The notes: a model not told the origin generated them from the letters alone. Positions 52,395 to 63,912 are shown, counted from the stretch's first letter. The stretch is DNA of 64,000 nt from Oegoconia quadripuncta (GCA_949316235.1 OX438750.1:1750501-1814500), one strand, 5' to 3'. Numbers and translations are program-made.

Positions 52395-53095
52395 ATCAAG
52401 AGATTCGGCCAGAGCCATCGAGAACAATTTACTTCATATTCACATTCATATATATTTATTGCATTACACATGTCATAGTTACAATACATAGGTAAGTACT
52501 AACATACACATGTACCTTGTCAGGCATGGCAATATGGAGGAAAGGGATATTTGTTAATAATGTCGTTTCAATTACCAATAGTTATAATTTTTATGAAGCT
52601 ACGTATGTATGTTGTATGCTTAAAGAGAGATGCTCCAATTTGACAGTCAATCAACAATAAACAAAAAATAACAAATTAAAAGTACTATCCTATTTCAACG
52701 AATATAATAAGATGTCAATAATAATATTAATAATGTCGTGCATAAATCCATTTTAGAATGTCAATTAAATTAATTATATCATGCGTATGTAACTTTCCTC
52801 TATGTGTCTATTTCTATGTATGCAATTTTATATTTAGTTAATTTGAGAATAACACTGTCATTATCTTTGTCATATCATTCATATTTACTATTACATCAGT
52901 TCGAAGTTTTTATCATTAACGAATTACTTTTAAAGTTTCCATGTCACGTTAGGAACTGAGACGTGCAATGGTCAATATATGACCGGCCAGAGGAATCCGA
53001 CCGGACTACTTACTGTAACAAAATAGTTTCTATAAGATATTTAAATGTACTTTCCTTATTCAAACAATAAAGCGTATTTGATTGATTGATTGATC
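52395..53095 (+). other. Unassigned AT-rich stretch ending in a LINE tail
   Basis: 52395-52970 has no frame or repeat I recognise. 52975-53095 ends 'caaacaataaagcgtatttg' + (ATTG)n, a LINE-type terminus. Confidence 0.4.
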
Positions 53096-53400
53096 AACTC
53101 CATCTTAGATCATTACGAATGTTCTCTATTCGCTTCTTGATCTTCTTCAGTCGAGTATTAGTGCACTCAGCAAGTAGTTTCCGCCGGCCTACAGTCTATC
53201 AAACAGCTGAAGGCCGAAAGAAACCCCTACCGATTGCGCTATTCATTCATCATTGTTCTTTTTGCTTCTGTCTTCATGGTGTATCTTCTTTCTTCTTTAA
53301 AATAGTAGAATGGGGTACGTAATATTTGTTTTAGAGAACTTGGTCTGGGCACTGCCGTGCGATTTGATCAATAATTGATGTGGGGTTGTTGGCAGTTTTA

Positions 53401-53632
53401 TACGACCGGTTGGTGTCACTGTCCACATAGTGACCCTGTCAGCGAAACCAACGGTTTCGGTTTCGAATCTCGCGAGGGGTAAATATTTGTGTGATGAATA
53501 TGAACATTTTATTCCCGAGTCATGGATGTTTATATAAATATTGACGTATATTTATCCATTATCTAGTATCCATAGTACAAGCTTTGCTTAGTTTGGGACT
53601 AGATGATTGGTGTAAGTGTCCGAAATATGTAT
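53401..53632 (+). repeat. SINE-B, full length
   Basis: The only full SINE-B on the plus strand. The head is slightly rearranged ('gtcactgtccacatagtgac'). Confidence 0.88.
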
Positions 53633-53744
53633 TATTTATTTACTTATATTTATAGTTTAATTAAAATAGACTATTTAAAATTTTCTTTGATAAGAGTCAT
53701 AAATTTAAGCTTTGATTACCTACCTGCTTATCCTGAAATTAGTA

Positions 53745-54095
53745 TTATCTACTCCTTTTACCCAGTGGTTGCATGGAAGAAATCACTTCCAGTGATAAGG
53801 CCGATGTACCTATCATATAGTTCCATGTTTGTACCGTAACTACTGTTGGTATACAATTAAGGATATTTGTATTGTATCGCATTGTATCGTATTGATACCT
53901 GATTTTGAATTCCTTCGTCGAGACCTATCATTTTGGTGATGGAGTTATTTATCATGGTAACATGTAAAGGTCGCCTGGAAGAGATCGCTCTTAGTGATAA
54001 GGCCGCCTAATTGTACTCTTTTCAGTATTGTGCTTTGTAAAATGTATATTCTCCTTTTGTGCAATAAAGTGTATTTGTATTGTATTGTATCCTAG
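53745..54095 (+). repeat. Two R15 LINE tails in tandem
   Basis: 53745-53895 and 53960-54095 each contain 'tggaagagatcgctcttagt' type text and end in ATTGTATTGTAT. Confidence 0.7.
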
Positions 54096-54148
54096 GACAC
54101 TCCCCGGGCCAGCACAAATTTAACGACACCTTATTTGTTTAATTGTCA

Positions 54149-54625
54149 ATTTAAGCCCGTATTAATAAACCGTTCTCAAGATTGAGTTGACCTTAAGTTG
54201 ACGTTTGATAATCTTAAAACAGTGTCAAAAAAAATTGTATTGAGACTGAGACGCGATCTCAATATCAATTTACTAATACCGCACTTAGGCCCGTATTAAT
54301 AAACCATTCTCAAGATTGAGAACAGTCTTGTGACTGGTCTCAAGTAAAAGTTGTTGATTAATAAACCGAACTTGAGACCTGAAACGCACGTGCTTACTCA
54401 AGCAGTACTCACTCGAGAGGTGCGCGTATTAATAAACGAAACCCAAGACTATCGTTCATTCGCCGCTGAGGCGAATACATTGAGAAGTGATCTCAGCTGA
54501 GTAGACCTCAAGATTGGTTTATAAATTAGCACGGAGCTTGAGATAGCGTCAACTGCTTAAGACACATCTCTGTTGATACAGCCTCAAGACTTGTATTAAG
54601 ATTGGTTTATTAATACCGGCCTTAG
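54149..54625. mobile_element. MITE R7: partial copy and intact copy
   Basis: 54292-54625 is intact (334 bp): TTAGGCCCGTATTAATAAAC at the left and 'taataccggcctta' at the right. 54149-54284 is an internally deleted relative directly before it. The intact copy shows what the split copy at 5722-12546 looked like. Confidence 0.75.
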
Positions 54626-54724
54626 TATAATGTATGTACGTGTGGACGCATTGAACACTATGCGCAGTCTTGAAGCCCTCAGTTTATTAATACGGGCCTT
54701 ACTATAATGTAGTAAACGAGTGTG

Positions 54725-55053
54725 CGATGGAAATGCATGACCTTATTCCACCGTCCCCTTTCCATCTTCGGACAACTAGGCGCGGGGGGGGGGTTTCCAT
54801 CCATATGTTGTCAACATACCGAACATCCGCACTAAGCTCTTTGCTTCATCATTTATAATGCGGGCCGCTAAGGTATGGAACTCACTGCCCGCGTCGGTTT
54901 TTCCCGACACTTACGACCTTGGGATCTTCAAGTCTAGAGTGAATAGGCATTTACTGGGTGCGCGTGTTACATCTTCGGCTACATCGTCACTTTCCATCAG
55001 TTGAGATTGTAGCCAAACGCGAAACCAGTTTTGAATAAAAAAAATAAAAAAAA
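54725..55053 (+). pseudogene. LINE-e C-terminus, diverged
   Basis: 'catcttcggacaactaggcg', 'ataccgaacatccgcactaa' and the SLPASVFP-equivalent codons; continues further than the other copies and ends 'gaataaaaaaaataaaaa'. A 40-bp direct repeat ('ctatgcgca.tcttgaagcc') flanks it at 54660 and 55075. Confidence 0.65.
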
Positions 55054-55468
55054 AAAACTTATGGAGGCATTGAATACTATGCGCATTCTTGAAGCCCTCA
55101 GGTAAAACATTTTCCCTTTGTAATGCCAATAGGTTTTCATTATATTTCGTTTCTTTAACAACGCCTTACTCAAACATAGCATTAATATAATTATCTAATA
55201 CTGGGAAAGAAGCCGGCATTGTTTGGAGAACTTTCAGTTCAAACAATAGAAGCGAACGTAAAAAATATACAAGAGAATAAGTTATAATGGTCGGATATAC
55301 CTCCGAGAATAATAGCGGTTAGCTTTGCAATATTGGATTATTCTGGGGTTCAATCAGCGAACGATTCAAGCACAAATACCTACCGAAAAACGAGTAGTTA
55401 AGTTGTATACATTTTCCAAGTGGGCATGCATGGCCAAATCCGAAACTATAGGGAATGGTGAAACGTAA

Positions 55469-56352
55469 CCGCCTCCGTAGCTCAATGTAAACAACATTGG
55501 GTTTACGATTCGGAGGTCGCGAATTCGATCCCCAACGGTACTCGGTTTGGTTGGTGGTAGGGCTAGCTACTTATCTAAATCTGCCGCCAAGCTGTAATGT
55601 TAATAGCATTGTTGTGTTCCGGTTGTCAGAGATAAGATAGCCAGTCCCCCAAATGTGTTGGGGTTTCCGGGTCAGTACGCTTCCACCTTCAAAATCAAAA
55701 TCAAAAATATTTTATTCAATGTAGGATACAAAAATATCACTTATTGAAAGTCAACATGCTATTTTTCTTTTTTTAACTACATCGCTTCACAAGATGTTAT
55801 GGTTAGGGAGAAGAAGCGACAAGAAACTCCGCAACAACACATCTTTTCAACTAGTCTCCATCCTTACAACAATACTACATCTTATATTACATATTACAAA
55901 ACAATAGCAATTAACATAACGACCAGCTAACACCAGACCTCCTTATCGCCTAAATAATCATCTATCCTGTAATAACCCTTCTTACACAGAGTTTCTTTAA
56001 TGTGGCGTTTAAATTTCTGGTCTGTTAAACTCAATACATGTTCTGGTATTTTATTGTAAACGCGTATGCTGTGTCCCACAAAGGATGTGCTAACCTTGCT
56101 AAGTCTAAATTGTGGAATTTCAATTTTATTTTTGTTTCTAGTATTCAAATTATGATTATCAGAATGTTTGCGAAATAGGCATATATTTTTGCGTACATAC
56201 ATTATACTGTCATATGTATATTGGGATGCAACAGTTAAAATACTTATTTCTTTAAACAGATCTCTTAGAGAATCACTTCGACCTCATCTTCACTTAACAT
56301 CAGGTGTGATTGGGGTCAAGTACCAATCCGTTGTGTATATAAATAAAAAAAA
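55469..56352 (+). repeat. SINE-A split by LINE-c
   Basis: 55469-55689 is the head and body; 56279-56352 is the tail ('cgacctcatcttcacttaac'). The LINE entered at 'ccacctt'. Confidence 0.85.
55690..56278 (-). pseudogene. LINE-c 3' end with 91 C-terminal codons
   Basis: Tail (TTTTGA)n at 55690-55705, 3' UTR, and codons MYVRKNICLFRKHSDNHNLN, then SFVGHSIRVYNKIPEHVLSL and KKGYYRIDDYLGDKEVWC. Same group as LINE-a and LINE-b but a clearly separate subfamily. The tail also occurs at 58996-59136. Confidence 0.82.
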
Positions 56353-56746
56353 ACGTACTCAAAGGAGTCTCGGGCTAGATTTTCATGAAAACTAAAACTG
56401 CACCAATGGATTTTTGGAAAAACAATATTCCTAGCCAGGAATCGAACCCTTTGATTTTGAAAAAGAAAACACACACTGTATTATCACAGCATTTGATAGT
56501 GTCGCTAATAAGAAACGAATTCTGGGAAGTAATTCGAATTGATTGATGCGAATGCGAATATTCGTGACATTCCTGGTCAATGCTAAATCTTTACCGCTTT
56601 CCTCAGTTTGAAACGATGTAAGTTAATTCATAATTATCGTTAATTTTGATAGTAATCACACGAGAAATAAGGTTGAATTTAGAATAAGAATAGTTTATTA
56701 TGAACGCCACAACACGATACAAAAACAAAGAAGTAGTAAATTATAG

Positions 56747-56872
56747 CTAAAATAGAAATACAATTATGAAGAAGATCCCGACAATGCTGTCACGTGTTGC
56801 GGCGTGCACAAATGGGTTAGCACTCAGCTTGTGCTGCGACGAATCACAGCGCTGGTTTTCAGTGCCCCCAAT
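56747..56872 (+). repeat. Repeat R12
   Basis: Second copy of 22281-22415, about 97% identical by eye. Confidence 0.6.
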
Positions 56873-56900
56873 TTAGCATGTAACGTAAATAGATCTACCT

Positions 56901-57052
56901 TTTTTTTATACGCGGGGAAATGCGTTGTGCATACCGCTCGCCTGGGGGACGGCGAGACGGTTATGTGGGTCAATGCCCACCAAAACCCCGCGGCGACCTT
57001 CCTCGGCAGTAGGGAGGACCTGGGAACGCATAAGCGGCTCCTCGCTCGCTCG
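56901..57052 (-). mobile_element. Very short LINE insertion beside an exon
   Basis: 152 bp between exact 16-bp duplications GTAAATAGATCTACCT (56885-56900 and 57053-57068). T-run at the left, so poly(A) on the minus strand. The minus strand has LINE-like C-terminal codons ending ASGMHNAFPRV. The intact duplication means a young, severely 5'-truncated copy, 44 bp from the splice donor of the PLCE1 exon. Confidence 0.75.
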
Positions 57053-57095
57053 GTAAATAGATCTACCTATGATGATGTGTAATGTATTTGCTTAC

Positions 57096-57241
57096 TTCAG
57101 CCCAGCAACGATCTCCATGGCGCCGTTAAAGTTGCCTATGTTCCAACACGTGAGGGCCACTCTGAGAATGCACGCCAGGGCCGCCTTCCGATCCTCGGAC
57201 GACGTCTGCGACAGCACCAGCTCTGTCACCCACGCGGAGAC
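57096..57241 (-). CDS. PLCE1: PLC-epsilon exon: RasGEF domain, N-terminal helices
   Basis: 48 codons plus two bases: VSAWVTELVLSQTSSEDRKA, then ALACILRVALTCWNIGNFNG and AMEIVAGLK. The pattern 'VS.WV...VL......R......I..A..C....N.N...EIV.GL' is the classic RasGEF (CDC25) core, and the CWN-GNFN wording matches PLC epsilon by recall. The acceptor CCTTCTCCAG precedes 57241 and the donor GAA|GTAAGC follows 57096. It joins in phase to 30550, some 26.5 kb downstream, with no coding exon required between them. Exons for the protein's N-terminus must lie at higher coordinates; none is visible up to 64000. Confidence 0.8.
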
Positions 57242-57276
57242 CTGGAGAAGGGACAGACAGATTCATTAATCAACTT

Positions 57277-57502
57277 TTTTTATTCACAACGGGTTAGCAT
57301 TTGACCTCAATCAGCCCTGTGAAGATGAAGCCGAAGGTGGAAGCTTACTGACTCGGAAATCCCAACATATTTGGAGGACTGACTATTTTGTCTTTGACAA
57401 CTGGAACACAACAATTGCTGTTTGGCGGCAGATTTAAATAAGATGGTGGTAGCTAGCCAGGCGGACATTTAAAATGCCTACCATCAACCAAACACATCGA
57501 GT
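57277..57502 (-). repeat. SINE-A, head missing, old
   Basis: Many substitutions and small deletions relative to 43994-44312; stops at 'caaccaaacacatcgag'. Confidence 0.75.
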
Positions 57503-57534
57503 GGCGACCACGCACCGGAAAACGCAGTGGAGCT

Positions 57535-57745
57535 AGCCTCCAATAGCAAGGTAACCGATATAGCCCGAAGAATTGCCAAAATTAAGTGGCAGTGGGTAGG
57601 GCAGACGTAGAGTGGGGAAACGAGGTGGATCGACGATTTGGCAAAGATCTCGGGAAGCCGCTGGATGCGGGCAGAGCGGGACCGATCGTTGTGGAGATGG
57701 AGAGGAGGTCTCCCGCCTGTGTCCAGTGGACGTCTTTCGGCTGAT
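57535..57745 (+). pseudogene. RTE-clade LINE end
   Basis: Reads KVTDIARRIAKIKWQWVG, then RWIDDLAKISGSRWMRAERD and RGGLPPVSSGRLSADMI, ending 'cggctgatatgatt', the RTE terminus (usually followed by GAT repeats). Confidence 0.72.
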
Positions 57746-57749
57746 ATGA

Positions 57750-58395
57750 TTTTTTTATTTTTTTTTAAGTAGAATGGGATAGATGGGATGGGATTAGATG
57801 GGATAATTATGAATAATGAAAGATTTCAATCTCTTATTTATAAAAAATGACAGACGCTTTATAAGCCTGTTTTAGTTAAAGTATGTTTTGTTACTTTCTT
57901 TAATTACAACATTTCCTTATGAATGACAGAGACAAAACATACTTTTGTCAGCTAGTATTTGGTGGATCGATTTTAGTGATGATCTACTTAGTTGTTTACT
58001 CACAAACCTAGTCTAAATTTGTTTCTAAACATTGGTTAATACGTAATTTCTTAGCGATATTTTTGGTTCCCCTTTCGTTAACTTTCACTCGTTTTCCCTA
58101 AACAAAGGAAATAGAAGATACCTCTAAACAATAACATCCAATCAGTTTGATTGAGCCATTTGCAAAGTAAATTAGTCAATTTGGTACCTTATCAATATTC
58201 ATGAAAGTTAAAATTTGATTGAGGACCAGTTTCAATAGATTTCGAGAACTCAGCTTTCTGGAGGGTTGTTTATTTGTTATAGAAAATGTGAATTGAAAAT
58301 TTAGAAAAACGCCGACGAATAAATTTCTTTAAAATGGATCAACCGGATATCATCAAGCATGGGTTCCCCTTTAACTTTAGCTATAAACAACCGCA
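57750..58395. other. No recognisable feature
   Basis: AT-rich sequence, no exon, repeat or structure that I can support; presumably intron. Confidence 0.5.
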
Positions 58396-58399
58396 CTTA

Positions 58400-58510
58400 G
58401 AACTAAACAAATCACTAGTCCCACAATGGGCGCCAACAGCTTTACAACAAATCTGTGGTTTACTTAAATAGAATAAATTTATTCGTCATGGTACAAGTCA
58501 CTTGATCTAC
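58400..58510 (-). repeat. tRNA-Lys primer-binding-like LTR remnant
   Basis: The minus strand reads 'gctgTTGGCGCCCATTGTGG' then GACTAGTGATTTG, as in the repeated motif at 3838-4371. Confidence 0.45.
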
Positions 58511-58759
58511 ATTATACACGTACACAGACAAGATAAATCAGTAAGATGATACACAAAATTTGTAAAAATTAAAATAAGAGATGTGATCCATATCAGGGCA
58601 ACGAAATATACAGACTCGGCATGTGCTGTTGGAAGAAACTTTCCATTCTGCTACAACCTTATTAACGTTAAAAAATTTTTTTCGAGCCATGCCACGTTTT
58701 TCTTTTTTTTTACAAGCTTTTATTTAGTTTGCAATATAAATGCAAAGTAATATCAACCA

Positions 58760-59136
58760 CTTGCTGGTATCTGATTGAGCTGAAATTTGGCATATTTATA
58801 TAAGTTTGGTGATAACGCAATATTATGGTACCATCGAGCTGACCTGATGATGGAGCCGGGATGTAGGGACTGGAACTCTCTAAAGGCAAGCAAGATAGTA
58901 ATGCCAATAAAGTTTTTATCTATCTATCTATCTATCTATAGTCGAATTTGGGCTAGTTTGATTTGTTGCCATGAGCACTTTCTATAAAAAAGGATTTTCT
59001 TGTCGCTTCTTCTCCCTAACCATAACACCTTGTGAAGCGATATAGTTTAAAAAAAAATAACATGTTGACTTTCAATAAGTGATATTTTTGTATCCTACAT
59101 TGAATAAAATATTTTTGATTTGATTTTGATTTTGAT
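58760..59136 (+). repeat. R17 repeat with (ATCT)n tail, then LINE-c tail
   Basis: 58760-58945 has 'gacctgatgatggagccggg' and a (TCTA)n tail; relatives are at 28590 and 59140. 58996-59136 is the LINE-c 3' UTR with a (TTTTGAT)n end. Confidence 0.6.
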
Positions 59137-59394
59137 GAAGAGTGTCTGAAGATGGAGCCAGAAGATTGCCACTGAAACTCCTTGATGATCTTTATGTTAC
59201 TCGTCTTTGTATTATTCAATGATTATGGAGTATTAAAAGCTTGTTTTTATAAGTATTTTGCTAGCGGAGGGGAATGGTGCCAGCCTCTCGTGGTATAGGG
59301 TAGCTCGGGAAATTGCAATACAGGCGAATAGGATATCAGAATGACACTAGGCCCGATAACCTTAAATCTTTAAGTAAGGTGGTAATTACAAACC

Positions 59395-59870
59395 TTCACA
59401 TAAATCTTAATATTAAATTATGATCATGCAACCCGAGATGCTTACTGGTGAGTAGTAAACATATGCACACCCCTCATACCATACAACTTGACCCTCGCAT
59501 GCAGTCTATGGAATTCAACCTGGCTAGCCTATAATTCATATCTGCATCCGTATTTTGCACAACCTGCCTGTTCTATAAAGTTAACTCCTACACCCAAAGG
59601 TTGCCTGGAAGAGATCGCTTTTAGTGATAAGGCCGCCTAATTGTACTCTTATCAGTATTGTGTTTTGTAAAATGTATGTTCTCCTCTTGTACAATAAAGT
59701 GTATTTGTATTGTATTGTATTGTAATTCCTCCTTGCTCAAATTCCATGACCAACTTCTTATTAGTAACGACTCACCAAGCATCGGTGATAGTTGGTAATC
59801 AGAGTCACTCACGGTCGTTGATATGTTAAGTGGAGCTCCGACTCCTTTGAAGGCTGGTAGCAAAGTGCCC
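59395..59870 (-). repeat. Repeat R6 split by an R15 LINE tail
   Basis: 59395-59545 and 59732-59870 are continuous with R6 22790-23040 reversed. 59585-59731 is R15 (plus) ending ATTGTATTGTATTGTA. Confidence 0.7.
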
Positions 59871-60056
59871 CCTCATTTTGATGGGCAGACCTAATATATT
59901 TTTGCAGTTCACTTCTTGTAGCAAACCGCGCACCATGGTACCTATTCATAAGACTGTCCACATTATAAATTCCGTCGCAAATTTATCGCTATCCGTGACA
60001 TATACAACTAACAGGGGGTGAGCGTGCTAGTTTTTCTTTGTAATTTTTTTTTTATA

Positions 60057-60710
60057 ATCGCCTCCGTGGCTCAGTGTAAACAACGTTGGGTTTACGATTC
60101 GGGGGTCGCGGGTTCGATCCCCAGCGGGGTACATATTTAAGTACTCGGTTTGGTTGGTGGTAGTTTGTATCTTATCTAAATCTGCCGCTAAGCAACAATG
60201 TTAATAGCATTGTTGTGCTCCGGTTGTCAGAGATAAGATAGCCAGTCCCCTAAATGTGTTGGGGTTTCCGAGTCAGTACGCTTCCAATTTCGACTTCATC
60301 TTTTTTTTTATGCACGTACGTACGTTCGTACTTGACCTCAATCACACCTGATGTTAAGTGAAGATGAGGTCGAAGGTGGAAGCGTACTGACCCGGAAACC
60401 CCAACACATTTGGGGGACTGGCTGTCTTATCTCTGACAACCGGAACACGACAATGCTATTAACATTGCTGCTTGGCGGCAGATTTAGACAAGATAGCGGT
60501 AGCTAGCCAGGCGGACATTTTAAAATGCCCTACCACCAACCAAACCGAGTACTTAAACATGTATCTACCCCGCTGGGGATCGAACCCGCGACCTCCGAAT
60601 CGTAAACCCAATGTTGTTTACATTGAGCCACGGAGGCGCTAATCTTCTTCATTCACTTAACATAAGGTGTGATTGAGGTCTATTTACCAACCCGTTGTGC
60701 ATTAAAAAAA
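60057..60710 (+). repeat. SINE-A containing an inverted SINE-A
   Basis: Outer copy (plus): 60057-60301 with intact A and B boxes, resuming at about 60641 ('ttcacttaacataaggtgtg') to the A-tail at 60710. The inner copy is the next entry. Confidence 0.88.
60302..60640 (-). repeat. SINE-A, full length, inside another SINE-A
   Basis: Complete from T-tail (60302) to head ('gagccacggaggcg'). It is inverted relative to the host, so about 240 bp can fold into a hairpin. 'ttcatct' / 'cttcttcat' at the borders is a probable target duplication. Confidence 0.88.
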
Positions 60711-61112
60711 AAGTCCCTTAGTCGCCTTTTACGACATCGAATAGAAATTTGGTTCATTCGTTCTTACCACATGCCCTAAATTAGATTTTTTTCCTCATTT
60801 CAACAAGTCTGAAATGTAATCCAATTTTCTTTTTTCTGTTCAAATATTTATTATTTTCAACAACAAATTCCTCTTCTATCATTCTGCTTTTCTAGTTAGG
60901 TAATATACAGGGTACGAGACTACGAGTCGATTACAGGGGTCCGTACATTTACATATTACGACGCTTAATCGGGGTCTGCTATAAACATAAAGGAAAATAC
61001 ACGACGAGTTCTTGGGTTCCGTAGGATTTTACCCGACTGCCTGTGGGAGGAAAGTAATGTTTTTCGAGTGTATTTCGATTTCGATATATTTTTAATTTAA
61101 CAAACGAATACA

Positions 61113-61349
61113 GTGCAGTCATCTCTTGGAAAAAATTTCTCTTGCCGTCCCTCACTCTTATACCCTAGGCACAAAATTAGTAAAATATTTCACACTCCGT
61201 TTTCTAGAACTAATCTAGGTTTTCAATCCCCCCTGAGTAGAATTCTCGATCAGTACAATTCCATCCAAACCCGTGATCCAGACATTGACATCTTCTACGA
61301 CTCGTTTAGCAGCTTCAAACGAAAGCTGCAGACTTCGCCAATTAAGTAA
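61113..61349 (+). pseudogene. LINE reverse transcriptase C-terminus
   Basis: Reads PFSRTNLGFQSPLSRILDQY and then DIDIFYDSFSSFKRKL, a pattern ('RTN....SPL.R....YN....DIDIF..S...FK') found at the end of some insect LINE ORF2 proteins. No upstream RT remains. Confidence 0.55.
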
Positions 61350-61797
61350 CTATCAGATTATTATCGTTTGATCTCAATATTCATTAGGTTATGTTATTGT
61401 TTGATTATGGTAAGTGTTATGTACACCGTAATTGTCACATATATTAGAAATAATTACATCTACAAAATTTTCTGAAATTGTATAATAATACAATAATAAG
61501 AATAATAAAATGTATCTTTATTTGTTCTTCACAAACTCACGCTTAGAGAAATGTAGTACAGGATAAAAGTTGTTTCTTAAGTCAGGTGAGTACGTGTGAA
61601 AACTGACGTCTAAAATAGGCGGCAGCCTGTGCTTTAGGACACTAGTACCCCAGATGTACTTCCCCGGACGTACAGTCAGACAGCGAGAAAATGACATAAG
61701 TAAGGCACAATGAGTCAAGTACATTTAACGGAAAGGATAAGAAATAGTCTTAACTAGAAAAATTTAAAAGTTTTAACCAGGTAGTTTTGACAATTTC

Positions 61798-61798
<1 letters not shown>

Positions 61799-61867
<69 letters not shown>
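61799..61867. repeat. (GT)n microsatellite
   Basis: About 33 uninterrupted GT units followed by 60 bp of interrupted GT/GC units. The His-Thr open frames across it are artefacts. Confidence 0.95.
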
Positions 61868-62430
61868 TGTGTGAGTATGCGCGTGCGTGTGCTCGTGCGT
61901 GTGTGTTGGTTCGTGTGTGTGTGTGTTCGTGTGTATATGTGATGTGGTTGTACTATTATAAATAAATAAAACATCTATACCCACATACATACACAATCCT
62001 TCTTTGTAGTCGGGTAAAAACTCGGAGCCTAATGGTTAACTTAGTGCCGGTTGAACGCGCAGATAAAGTACAAAAATGCCTGGCAAATCATGCGAAAGCC
62101 TGGCACATGGTAACCCTACTCACTAGGCAGCTGAATTACACATTGTCAACTGTATTGAATTTCTTCGCCATCGTATTCACATAGCAAATAAGAGTATGTC
62201 ACATGACGTATCTTACCTTACGTCATTATAGGAACGACGTATTGACTTTGGCTGTTAACGTGTCGTGTTTCTTTACATAAGAGTTTATTCCGTCCCAGTA
62301 GCGTTCCGTCATTTAAGAATCAATTAAGATTTATTTTTAAATACAGTGCAATTGGAATGTCTTGTTTTGGCATTTCCTATCAGTCTATTCAGCCAGCTGT
62401 TATTGATATTAGTTGTGTATAAATAAAAAT

Positions 62431-62655
62431 AAATATTTCGGACACTTACACCAATCATCTAGTCCCAAACTAAGCAAAGCTTGTGCTGTGGATACTAGAT
62501 AACGGATAAACATACATAAATATTTATATAAACATCCATGACTCGGGAATAAATGTTCGTATTCATCACACAAACATTTACCCCTCGCGGGATTCGAACC
62601 CGCAACCGTTGGTTTCGCTGACAGGGTCATAATCCACTACACCAACCGGTCGTCA
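62431..62655 (-). repeat. SINE-B, full length
   Basis: Complete with a duplicated tip ('accggtcgtcataaccggtcgtcg'). Confidence 0.9.
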
Positions 62656-62659
62656 TAAC

Positions 62660-63165
62660 CGGTCGTCGTATGTGGCTATTGTAGGTCAACGGAGACCTGT
62701 TTCCCTGCGATGGTTTTTATCTCATCCAGGTGCAGTAAGTGGCCACCCAGGTGAACGTTTCATATACACATCAGCGGGCCACATTCACACAGCAGGTGTG
62801 CATGTGTTTCCTCTGCAAAGTCTGCCCGTCCCTGTTTCCCGGAGTCCTAAAGTTGAGCATGTGTTTGTTCAGACAGCAGGGCCCGTGAGTGCCCTTGTGA
62901 GGACATACGTGCAAATCTATAGATGTTTTTCGGTGGATAGTCTCTTAGTCACCTTTTCACGACCACCAGGACGGTTGGTTCTATTCGTTTTATGTGCCGA
63001 AACCACACGATATTTATTAACTACAAAAGTTATTAGCTTCTTAATTTTAAAAATGCTTATATCTTAAGGTTTCCGAGCAGTGAAAGCCCTGTGATCTCTG
63101 AAACAGGTATTTTCTAGTACTGACACAAGACTCTTATAAGGAAAATATTTTAACAATGTACTATA
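62660..63165. other. Unassigned segment
   Basis: A 131-codon plus-strand frame lies at 62672-63067, but its content (no motif, no splice sites) does not support a gene. 62940-63000 resembles a repeat piece also at 60715 ('ttagtcnccttttacgac'). Confidence 0.35.
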
Positions 63166-63592
63166 TATTAGGTCCTTATCTATGAAATTGGCGTTTTGTA
63201 TGAAGAATTTCATTAAGACGTTTTCTCCATACAAACATTTTTGATTTTTTTTTGGGAACGGCAAATCCCAATGTAGCTAAACTTTATGTGTATTATCGGA
63301 TAACATTAAGTTAAATATAGGCAGCGTTAATTTTTAAAAGTAACCGCTTTATAAAAGTTTCAACGAATCTAAGAAATGATTATGGGAAGCACATGAAATG
63401 AGCTCTGTTCAATTTTTTTTTATTATGTGATTTAGCCCAGAAATTAAAAAATATTTCATGTGAAACCTTGAAATAATATTCCATTTGCCAAATAAAAAAC
63501 AAATTTGGATAATTATAGCATTGAAAATCGCAGGAATTGGTATACATATGATTAACGAAGAAAAAAAAACTCCAATTTCATAGGTAAAGACC
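63166..63592. mobile_element. MITE R11, nearly complete
   Basis: 427 bp with ends TATTAGGTCCTTATC and GTAAAGACCCAATA. About 90% like 14463-14885. Confidence 0.8.
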
Positions 63593-63639
63593 CAATATTA
63601 AGCTATATTACCTATAATAGTTACCTTAGCTTGTTTGTT

Positions 63640-63912
63640 TACACATGTTTGGTGTAGTGCTTAGAAACTTTGACCACTATACCAAAAGGTCACGGGTTCG
63701 AATCCCGCTAGGGGCATAATATGTTTGTGTGATGAATACGGACATTGTGTAGCCGAGTTATGCATGTTTTACATTTATATATGTATTTATTTCCAAAAAA
63801 AAAATGTATTTGTGCAGATTATCAACCATCTGGTATCTATAATACAAGCCTAGTTGCTTAGTGTGGAACTAGATGGCGCTTTGTGTATGTCTAAGGATAT
63901 TTATTTATTGTG
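63640..63912 (+). repeat. SINE-C, full length
   Basis: Complete, with B box GGGTTCGAATCC and an end at 'aaggatatttatttattg'. Confidence 0.88.

Larger units (their letters stand above)
55415..56533. mobile_element. TIR element (CAGGGTGA family) hosting a double nest
   Basis: 55415-55468 and 56353-56533 match the left part of the element at 989-1233 ('ggccaaatccgaaactatag', 'agtgtcgctaataagaaacg'). They are separated by a SINE-A that itself contains a LINE-c. ACGTA at both SINE edges is a probable target duplication. Confidence 0.65.

Noticed and set aside
61750..61996. Open frames of repeated His-Thr on the minus strand
   Set aside because: Produced by the (GT)n microsatellite at 61799-61867.
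62672..63067. 131-codon plus-strand open frame
   Set aside because: No motif, no splice signals and partial overlap with a repeat piece; length alone is not enough in this background.
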